Assembly (NCBI GenBank): GCA_030451965.1 | Contig: JAKDNE010000239.1 | Span: 1 to 5,256, forward strand | DNA: 5,256 nt | Direction: 5' to 3' | From: Brachybacterium sp. | GTDB taxonomy: Bacteria > Actinomycetota > Actinomycetes > Actinomycetales > Dermabacteraceae | Shown here: one piece after another, positions 1 to 4,658 of the stretch | Layout: each line of letters begins with the position of its first letter | How positions within the stretch are numbered: position 1 is the stretch's first letter | Program-made: the position numbers and the translations under genes | The notes under the pieces: model-generated | The model's input: only the letters and a program-made list of their open reading frames with translations | What the model was told of the DNA's origin: nothing | Databases searched by the model: none

Positions 1-892
1 CGGCCGAGGTACGGGAGGGGCCGACAGAGGTCGGCAGGGGCTCGAGCGCGCGGTCCCGGTCAGCAGCAGCGTCGTCAGTGGTGGCGTCGTCGGCGGTGGT
101 CGAGGCATCGGGGTCGTCCTCGCCGAGCAGGTCCTGCATCGACTCACGACGGTCGGCGATCTCGTCGAGGTGGGTCGCCCGCACGGAGCGCCACCACAGG
201 AAGAGGAAGAACCCGCCGAAGATCACCCACTGGAAGGAGTAGCCGATGTTCCGCCAGTTCAGGCCCCGCGAGAAGTCGGACTCCGCCGCCGGCAGCGGCT
301 CGAGCGTCCCGGAGGGCTCGTCGAGGGAGACGTAGCCGGAGTACATCGGCGATCCCCATTCGTTGACCAGCAGCGGGGTCGCGATCTCGCCCACCACTCC
401 CCCGTCCACGCCGCTGCGGGCGGCTTCACTGGCTTCCAGCTGTCCGGAGATCTCGAGCTCACCCTGCGGGGCCGCGGGAGCGAGAGCGGGATCGATCCGC
501 CCCTCGGCGTCGGTGACGTCCTCAGCGGGGAGCCAGCCCCGCGCGACGGGGAGGCGGGCCTGGGTGTCGTCGTCGAGGTCCACGAGGAAGGAGGAGACCA
601 CCAGCACGGCCCGGGTGCCACCGACCTTCCGATCGGGCACGAGGACCTGCTCGTCCGGCACGAAGCTGCCGGTCGCCGTGACGGTGTCCCCCGCGATCTG
701 GTTGGTGACCGGGCCGCCCACCTCGAGCACGTCGCGGATATCGCCCAGCTGGGCGGGTCCTGCGGCCTGATCGGTGATCACCTGGTGCGCCCGGTCCCAC
801 TGCCAGGTGGCCAGCAGCCCGCACACGACGGTCGCCACGACCATCAGGGCGAGCATCCCCAGGAAGCGGGGACGGAGGGCGACGCGGAGCAT
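1..892 (-). CDS. SURF1 family cytochrome c oxidase assembly protein (partial, 3' end outside window)
   Basis: SURF1-family membrane proteins help assemble the haem-copper cytochrome c oxidase in the cytoplasmic membrane. The visible 297 residues show the family layout. An N-terminal membrane helix (about residues 11-28) runs straight into TWQWDR (29-34), matching the family's N-terminal WQ signature. A long extracytoplasmic domain follows. A second helix (about 216-234) is preceded by NWRNIGYSFQW (212-222), matching the C-terminal N-x-x-Y-x-x-QW signature. After it comes a hydrophilic, Asp/Ala/Thr-rich tail (about 239-297) that is still open at the window edge. The start is the ATG at 892; no good Shine-Dalgarno precedes it, but a TACCAT box lies six bases upstream, which fits a leaderless transcript. 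The gene lies 92 bases beyond the permease gene on the same strand and is probably a separate unit. The family call is firm from both signatures and two-helix topology; the oxidase it serves is not visible. Confidence 0.9.
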   Translation of the reverse strand, partial: MLRVALRPRFLGMLALMVVATVVCGLLATWQWDRAHQVITDQAAGPAQLGDIRDVLEVGGPVTNQIAGDTVTATGSFVPDEQVLVPDRKVGGTRAVLVVSSFLVDLDDDTQARLPVARGWLPAEDVTDAEGRIDPALAPAAPQGELEISGQLEASEAARSGVDGGVVGEIATPLLVNEWGSPMYSGYVSLDEPSGTLEPLPAAESDFSRGLNWRNIGYSFQWVIFGGFFLFLWWRSVRATHLDEIADRRESMQDLLGEDDPDASTTADDATTDDAAADRDRALEPLPTSVGPSRTSA

Positions 893-898
893 GACCCC

Positions 899-904
899 AT
901 GGTA
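899..904 (-). promoter_or_regulatory. Possible -10 box (TACCAT) for leaderless transcription of the SURF1 gene
   Basis: On the minus strand TACCAT is followed by GGGGTC and then the ATG at 892. It fits the actinobacterial TANNNT consensus and sits six bases before the start codon, where a leaderless mRNA would begin at the A of ATG. I see no convincing -35 hexamer. The assignment rests on spacing and motif only. Confidence 0.35.
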
Positions 905-984
905 CGAGCCGCTGCTGGGACGGATCCTGGGCAGCGACGTCTCTCACATCGTGCCACGCGGACCCGGCCGACCGCGCCGAGCCC

Positions 985-1833
985 TCAGCCCTTGACCGCG
1001 CCGGCGGCGAGGCCTGCCTGCCAGAACCGCTGCAGGCCGAGGAACAGCACGATCAGCGGCAGCACGCCGAGCAGGGCGCCCTGCATCACGGCACCGTAGG
1101 TCGGGTCGAAGTAGCTCATCATCCCGTAGAGCCCCAGCGTGATCGGCTTGAGTGCGTCGGAGTTGAGCATCATCAGGGGCAGCAGGAAGTTGTTCCAGGT
1201 CGCCACGAAGATGAACAGGAAGATGGTGACCATCGCGGGGGCCAGCAGCCGCAGCACCATGTCGGCAAAGATCCGCAGCTCGGAGGCGCCGTCGATGCGG
1301 GCCGCCTCGATCAGCTCGGTGGGGACCGAGGAGTCCGCGTAGATCATCCCCAGGAAGACCCCGAAGGGGCTCACGCAGGAGGGGAGGATGATCGCCCAGA
1401 TGGTGTCGGTCAGCCCCAGCGAGTGGAACACGATGAACATCGGGATCGTCAGCAGTGCGATCGGCAGCAGCAGTCCCGCCGAGATGATGCCGACGCTCGC
1501 GGCGCGTCCCGGGAAGCGGAACTTGGCGATCGCGTAGCCCGCGGAGACCGAGATCAGCGTGCCCACCGCGCCGGCCGCGGTGGAGTAGAGCACGGAGTTG
1601 CCCACCCAGCGCCAGAAAAAGCCGCGGGTCCAGCCGATCAGCGTCTCGTAGTTCTCCTTCAGACGGAACTCGTCCGCGAACCAGAAGCCGTTGCTCGTGG
1701 TCATCGCCGCGTTGGACTTCGTGGAGGCCAGCAGCAGCCAGTAGATGGGGAACAGGAAGTAGATCAGCACCACCGAGAGCACGATGATGGTGAGCACCTT
1801 GGTGCTCCGACGGGTCCGCAATGCAGCGCTCAC
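985..1833 (-). CDS. Carbohydrate ABC transporter permease, MalG-like (CUT1 family)
   Basis: Second membrane subunit of a binding-protein-dependent sugar importer; it forms half of the translocation channel in the cytoplasmic membrane. The 282-residue product has about six hydrophobic segments, the first at roughly residues 13-33. The cytoplasmic EAA loop, which contacts the ATPase, reads EAARIDGAS from residue 176. The C-terminus, QRFWQAGLAAGAVKG, is the typical ending of MalG-like CUT1 permeases. The start is the GTG at 1833, inside the end of the preceding permease gene: GTGA shares four bases with that gene's TGA. A strong GAGGAGG (1842-1848) lies eight bases upstream, fixing the start; a longer in-frame reading into the upstream gene is only overlap. 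Tight coupling suggests translational coupling and 1:1 stoichiometry with the MalF-like partner. The substrate cannot be told from the sequence. Confidence 0.95.
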   Translation of the reverse strand: MSAALRTRRSTKVLTIIVLSVVLIYFLFPIYWLLLASTKSNAAMTTSNGFWFADEFRLKENYETLIGWTRGFFWRWVGNSVLYSTAAGAVGTLISVSAGYAIAKFRFPGRAASVGIISAGLLLPIALLTIPMFIVFHSLGLTDTIWAIILPSCVSPFGVFLGMIYADSSVPTELIEAARIDGASELRIFADMVLRLLAPAMVTIFLFIFVATWNNFLLPLMMLNSDALKPITLGLYGMMSYFDPTYGAVMQGALLGVLPLIVLFLGLQRFWQAGLAAGAVKG

Positions 1834-2822
1834 TTGGCAAGCCTCCTCTGGACCAGCATGTACACCAGGGCGAGCAGTCCGGCGAGGACCGCCATCACCA
1901 GGGAGATCGCGGAGGCCGGCCCCACCCCGGAGGGCGAGATCTGACCGCCGATAGCGGTGTTGTAGGCCATCATCATCGGGGTGTAGCCCGGGCCCATCCA
2001 GCCGTTGCGCACCGCCAGGACCGTGGGCTCGTTGAACAGCTGCACCGTGCCGATGATCGACAGCAGCACGGCGAGCATCGCAGCGCCGCGGACCATGGGG
2101 ACCTTGATCCTGGTGGCGACCTGCCAGGCGTTGGCGCCGTCGATCCGGGCGGCCTCGTACAGCTCGCCGGGGATCGCCTGCAGCGCCGCGAGGAAGATCA
2201 GCATGTTGTAGCCGGTGAAGGTCCAGGTGGTGATGTTGGCCATCGACCACAGCATCAGGTTCGTGGAGAAGAAGTCCACCTCGAGACCGAACCAGCCCAG
2301 CACATCAGAGATCGGCGAGAGCTCCGGGGTGTAGAGGTAGGTCCACACCAGGGCAGCGATCACGCCGGGGATCGCGAAGGGCAGGAAGTAGCCCAGCCGG
2401 AACACCGTCACCCGCTTGATGATGGTGGAGTCGATGAGGATGGCCAAGAACAGGGAGGCGATGATCATCACCGGCACCTGGACGGCGCCGAACAGCATCA
2501 CCCGACCCACGCCGGACCAGAACATCTCGCTGGTCAGCACGTAGAGGAAGTTGTCCCACCCGACGAAGCTGCTGGTGACCACCTCATCGGCGGAGCCGGT
2601 GGTGCAGCCGTAGAGCGGATTGGCGCACTCCTCGTCGATGGCCGCGACCTGACGGAAGAAGGACTCCTTCACGGAGGCCAGGATGGGGACGATGAAGACC
2701 AGCAGGAACAGCAGGGCGAAAGGGGCCATGAAGGCCCAACCGACCATCCCCTCGCGGCGCCGTGCCCGGCTCCGTCGTGGCTGCCGCACCGTGGGAGGTG
2801 CGGTGGCAGTCTGAGTGCTCAC
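1830..2822 (-). CDS. Carbohydrate ABC transporter permease, MalF-like (CUT1 family)
   Basis: First membrane subunit of the sugar importer. The 330-residue product starts with a basic cytoplasmic tail rich in Arg (residues 13-23), then a membrane helix (about 27-49), and has about six hydrophobic segments in all. The EAA loop reads EAARIDGANA from residue 223, placing it in the binding-protein-dependent permease family next to its MalG-like partner. The loop after helix 1 holds two cysteines (C66, C73) that may form an extracytoplasmic disulfide. The start chosen is the GTG at 2822, preceded by AGGA four bases upstream and AAGGAG (2834-2839) eleven bases upstream. A longer reading from the GTG at 2894 would cross the C12 tract and add 24 low-complexity residues; it is less likely because no good ribosome site precedes it. 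The gene follows the binding-protein gene after 148 bases of hairpin-rich DNA and overlaps the next permease by four bases. Confidence 0.93.
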   Translation of the reverse strand: MSTQTATAPPTVRQPRRSRARRREGMVGWAFMAPFALLFLLVFIVPILASVKESFFRQVAAIDEECANPLYGCTTGSADEVVTSSFVGWDNFLYVLTSEMFWSGVGRVMLFGAVQVPVMIIASLFLAILIDSTIIKRVTVFRLGYFLPFAIPGVIAALVWTYLYTPELSPISDVLGWFGLEVDFFSTNLMLWSMANITTWTFTGYNMLIFLAALQAIPGELYEAARIDGANAWQVATRIKVPMVRGAAMLAVLLSIIGTVQLFNEPTVLAVRNGWMGPGYTPMMMAYNTAIGGQISPSGVGPASAISLVMAVLAGLLALVYMLVQRRLAK

Positions 2823-2849
2823 CTGATCCTGCTCTCCTTGCTGGGTGTT

Positions 2850-2864
2850 CGTGCGGCCCGCACG
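2850..2864. repeat. 15-base inverted repeat just upstream of the permease ribosome site
   Basis: The sequence CGTGCGGCCCGCACG is a perfect inverted repeat with seven-base arms around one central base. In RNA it would fold as a six-base GC-rich stem with a three-base loop. It ends ten bases before AAGGAG of the MalF-like gene and lies three bases from the C12 tract. It could be an mRNA hairpin affecting translation or a protein-binding site; nothing here decides between them. Confidence 0.5.
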
Positions 2865-2866
2865 GC

Positions 2867-2878
2867 GGGGGGGGGGGG
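2867..2878. repeat. 12-base homopolymer (G12 on +, C12 on the coding strand)
   Basis: Twelve consecutive G on the plus strand, so C12 in the mRNA sense of the operon, 45 bases upstream of the chosen permease start. It is the longest mononucleotide run I see in the window. Runs of this length are prone to replication slippage and also to sequencing length error. It is outside the chosen reading frame but inside possible upstream-extended frames. Confidence 0.9.
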
Positions 2879-2926
2879 ACGCTGTGGCCCCCACCCCGCC
2901 CGTCGACGGTCATGCATCTGGATGAT

Positions 2927-2940
2927 CCGGCCTCGGCCGG
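2927..2940. repeat. GC-rich inverted repeat in the binding-protein/permease spacer
   Basis: CCGGCCTCGGCCGG has six-base complementary arms (2927-2932 and 2935-2940) around two bases, so a folded stem would have about five pairs and a four-base loop. It stands eight bases beyond the hairpin that follows the binding-protein stop codon. Together they form a tandem pair of stem-loops, plausible as an mRNA 3'-end stabiliser or partial terminator. Confidence 0.4.
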
Positions 2941-2947
2941 GTCAGCC

Positions 2948-2964
2948 GGGCTCCTCAGGAGCCC
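2948..2964 (-). terminator. Stem-loop right after the binding-protein gene (partial terminator or mRNA stabiliser)
   Basis: On the coding strand GGGCTCC-TGA-GGAGCCC forms a perfect seven-pair stem with a three-base loop, beginning six bases past the TGA of the solute-binding protein gene. No U-rich tract follows, so a classic full intrinsic terminator is unlikely. Intergenic hairpins at this place in sugar-importer operons (known for malE-malF) commonly leave more binding-protein mRNA than permease mRNA; that role is inferred here. Confidence 0.55.
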
Positions 2965-2970
2965 ATGGGG

Positions 2971-4299
2971 TCACTCGACGACGGGCAGTCCGGCATCCTC
3001 GAGAGACGTCACGGCAGCGGTCTGACCGGCGTCGAACAGCTCCTCCATCGAGGTGCCTCCCTGGGAGACCGTCGCACCGGTCTCGTTCAGGACCGCACCG
3101 ACCGACGGCCAGGTGGGGCCGAAGGCGAAGTCGGGGTTCATGCGGTCGTTCGCCTCGGCGAGGACACTGTAGACGTCCTGACCGTTCCAGAGCTTCTTGA
3201 TGTCCTCCGGGGTCTGCGGCTCCTCGGTGGTGGCGGCGACGACGAGGCCCTGGGAGACCAGGTCCGGGACCTGGGTGTTGTACCAGTCCGCGACCAGCAT
3301 CGCCTCTTCGGGGTTCTCGCAGCCCTTGACCACAGCGACTCCGGAGCCGCCGTCGGGCCCGGTGGAGGGGTTGGACGGATCGAAGGCGGGCAGGTGCGCG
3401 ACCTCCCAGGAGGTCTCCTCCTGCTCGAGATCGCCGAGGAAGAACGCGGGCTCCCAGCCCGCGCCGACGGTGCCGATGATCTCGCCGCCGACCAGCGCAT
3501 CGGTGAAGGAGGTGTCCCAACGGCCGACGACCTTGATCAGGTCCTCGTCGATGAGCTTCTGGTAGACCTCGGCGACCTGGCCGGTGGCCTCGTCGTCCAG
3601 GCTCACCTCCCAGCCGTCCTCGGTGCCCTCGAACCACGTGGATCCGGCTGCGGCGGCCTGGCCGGACATGAGCGCCTTGACCTCGTCGGTCTGGAAGGTG
3701 CCGATGTACTTGCCGTCCTCGCGGGCGACCTTGGCCGCTTCGTAGAACTCGTCCCAGTTGGTGGGGACTTCGATGCCGAGATCGTCGAACGCGGCAGTGT
3801 CGTACATGTAGATCAGCGGGCCGGTGTCCTGCGGGAGGCCCACGACGGCGCCGCCCACGGTCATCTGGGTCATCGGCCCCTCGGCGTAGTTGCCGGTGTA
3901 CTCGTCGGCGTACTCGGAGACATCCATCAGGTCGCCGGCGATGAACGAGGAACCGATCGCGTCGTACCCGACCTGTGCCAGGCACAGCCCGTCCCCGGCG
4001 ACCACGCTCTGGTGGATCTTCGAGTAGGACTCATCGGGCTGGCCGTCGAACTTGGTGGGCTCGACCTGGATGCCGGGGTGCTCGTCGTTGAAGCGGTCGA
4101 TGGAGTCCTGGACCAGGGTCATGCCCTCGCCGTCGGGGAGGCGGTGGAGGTACTGGATGACGACCGGGTCCTCGGCGGTGCCGCCGGTGGTGCCCTCCTC
4201 CGCCGTCTCGGCCGTGCCGCCACATCCGCTGATCATCAGAACGGAGGCGAAGAAGGCGCCGACGAGCGCCTTGTTACCCTTCTTGACACTGTGAGTCAT
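2971..4299 (-). CDS. Extracellular sugar-binding lipoprotein of an ABC importer (SBP family 1)
   Basis: High-affinity receptor that captures a sugar outside the membrane and hands it to the two permeases. The 442-residue product starts with a lipoprotein signal: basic n-region (K6, K7, K10), hydrophobic core (about 11-23) and lipobox I-S-G-C with the lipidated cysteine at C26. A Thr/Glu/Gly-rich linker follows, then the mature domain with the family-1 pattern: an early beta-strand (VVIQYLHRL), a DRFNDEHPGIQVE helix-strand, a YMYDTAAFDDLGIEVPTNWDEF segment and a late GGSGVAVVKGCENPEEA segment. Length is normal for the family. The ATG at 4299 is preceded by AGGGAG (4304-4309) four bases away; longer readings upstream lack a signal peptide at the N-terminus and are rejected. 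It is the promoter-proximal gene of the operon, with the permeases downstream. The ligand is unknown: no diagnostic residues or catabolic neighbours were recognised. Confidence 0.94.
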   Translation of the reverse strand: MTHSVKKGNKALVGAFFASVLMISGCGGTAETAEEGTTGGTAEDPVVIQYLHRLPDGEGMTLVQDSIDRFNDEHPGIQVEPTKFDGQPDESYSKIHQSVVAGDGLCLAQVGYDAIGSSFIAGDLMDVSEYADEYTGNYAEGPMTQMTVGGAVVGLPQDTGPLIYMYDTAAFDDLGIEVPTNWDEFYEAAKVAREDGKYIGTFQTDEVKALMSGQAAAAGSTWFEGTEDGWEVSLDDEATGQVAEVYQKLIDEDLIKVVGRWDTSFTDALVGGEIIGTVGAGWEPAFFLGDLEQEETSWEVAHLPAFDPSNPSTGPDGGSGVAVVKGCENPEEAMLVADWYNTQVPDLVSQGLVVAATTEEPQTPEDIKKLWNGQDVYSVLAEANDRMNPDFAFGPTWPSVGAVLNETGATVSQGGTSMEELFDAGQTAAVTSLEDAGLPVVE

Positions 4300-4318
4300 T
4301 TCTCTCCCTTGAGATTCC

Positions 4319-4334
4319 TGCCGCTCCTGCGGCA
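4319..4334 (-). promoter_or_regulatory. Leader hairpin upstream of the binding-protein ribosome site
   Basis: On the coding strand TGCCGC-AGGA-GCGGCA is a perfect six-pair stem with a four-base loop, ending nine bases before AGGGAG of the solute-binding protein gene. It could stabilise the 5' end of the mRNA or take part in alternative folding with nearby arms (4332-4344 and 4364-4383). Only base pairing supports it. Confidence 0.45.
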
Positions 4335-4441
4335 CCGAGTGCTGATCGGCCATTCGCGCGTGCCAGCACCGATGGGGTATCGGCGATGGCTGCGGTGAGC
4401 CTGAGGACGAGTCGCGGGACAACCCCTCCGAACCGTAACGA

Positions 4442-4471
4442 ACCTTAACACTATGACGAGTGTCGTTTGCA
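4442..4471 (-). promoter_or_regulatory. Candidate promoter of the sugar-importer operon
   Basis: On the minus strand TAAGGT (4447-4442) fits the actinobacterial TANNNT -10 pattern in the most AT-rich part of the spacer. The hexamer TGCAAA (4471-4466), eighteen bases upstream, is a poor -35 match (three of six). Transcription would begin near 4435, giving a leader of roughly 135 bases before the ATG at 4299. The call is tentative. Confidence 0.35.
4448..4463. promoter_or_regulatory. Operator-like inverted repeat (ACACT-N6-AGTGT) in the operon promoter
   Basis: Arms ACACT (4448-4452) and AGTGT (4459-4463) are exact complements with a six-base spacer. The repeat fills the gap between the candidate -35 and -10 elements, a usual site for sugar-responsive repressors of the LacI or GntR type. 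The arms are only five bases long and do not extend, so chance occurrence is possible. Confidence 0.3.
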
Positions 4472-4513
4472 GGGGCCCGTTCCGCCCGGTCTCAACTCGC
4501 ACCGGGAGCTCGG

Positions 4514-4528
4514 CGACGACGACGACGA
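4514..4528. repeat. Short (CGA)5 trinucleotide run
   Basis: Five tandem CGA units lie in the intergenic region, flanked by complementary six-base arms AGCTCG (4507-4512) and CGAGCT (4526-4531). No function is apparent; short GC-rich triplet runs are common in such genomes. Confidence 0.5.
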
Positions 4529-4587
4529 GCTTCTCGGCGCCCGCAGCCGTGCTGACGGCCCGTCCGTCCGGAGCGTTGGCCACGACC

Positions 4588-4597
4588 CTGTGCACAG
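4588..4597. promoter_or_regulatory. 10-base palindrome CTGTGCACAG upstream of pta
   Basis: A perfect palindrome lies about 50 bases before the candidate pta -10 box, a position compatible with a regulator site. It does not match the CRP/GlxR pattern (TGTGA-N6-TCACA). A single ten-base palindrome is weak evidence. Confidence 0.2.
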
Positions 4598-4645
4598 CCG
4601 CCGACATGGCCCCATCGGTCCCGCACCCCATGCAGGTGCCGCGCT

Positions 4646-4651
4646 TATGCT
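4646..4651 (+). promoter_or_regulatory. Possible -10 box (TATGCT) for leaderless pta transcription
   Basis: TATGCT matches four of six bases of TATAAT and the TANNNT pattern, and stands seven bases before the GTG at 4659. That spacing would place the transcript's first base at the start codon. The same bases include the competing ATG start at 4647, so the two readings exclude each other: if this is the promoter, the ATG is not translated. No clear -35 hexamer is visible. Confidence 0.35.
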
Positions 4652-4658
4652 GGGGAGC

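Larger units (their letters stand above)
4300..4658. other. Divergent intergenic region between the sugar-importer operon and pta
   Basis: These 359 bases separate two genes read in opposite directions. From left to right they hold the ribosome site and structured leader of the binding-protein gene (about 4300-4385), a relatively AT-rich stretch with a candidate operon promoter and inverted repeat (about 4429-4471), a (CGA)5 run, a short TGTGCACA-centred palindrome and a candidate pta -10 box. Short open frames exist on both strands (for example 4453-4698 plus and 4451-4666 minus), but their Ser/Thr/Pro/Arg-rich translations look like non-coding GC-rich DNA and match nothing I recognise. Confidence 0.7.

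Noticed and set aside
893..984. Possible terminator after the MalG-like gene (GCTGC 911-915 with GCAGC 931-935)
   Set aside because: Five-base arms with a fifteen-base loop and no U tract; too weak to call a terminator.
970..1003. Direct repeat GACCGCGCCG (970-979 and 994-1003) flanking the MalG-like stop codon
   Set aside because: Only ten bases of very GC-rich sequence, without extension or flanking mobile-element traits; expected by chance in this composition.
170..1099. Plus-strand open frame of 309 codons opposite SURF1
   Set aside because: Opposite a gene with clear SURF1 signatures; its translation is Arg/Pro/Gly/His-rich and has no recognisable domain.
1821..3200. Plus-strand open frame of 459 codons across both the permease gene and the binding-protein gene end
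   Set aside because: Composition dominated by His/Gln/Asp/Arg/Gly, typical of antisense high-GC frames. It crosses the intergenic C12 tract and hairpins and overlaps well-supported genes.
2942..3985. Minus-strand open frame of 347 codons in another frame of the binding-protein gene
   Set aside because: Arg/Gly-rich shadow frame inside a gene with strong evidence in a different frame.
2965..4398. Plus-strand open frame of 477 codons opposite the binding-protein gene
   Set aside because: Antisense shadow of a GC-rich gene. The minus-strand reading has a lipoprotein signal, ribosome site and family pattern; the plus-strand one is Gly/Val/Leu/Asp-rich without recognisable motifs.
4299..4422. 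41-codon upstream extension of the binding-protein reading frame
   Set aside because: It would bury the lipoprotein signal peptide inside the protein. ATG 4299 has a proper ribosome site and puts the signal at the N-terminus.
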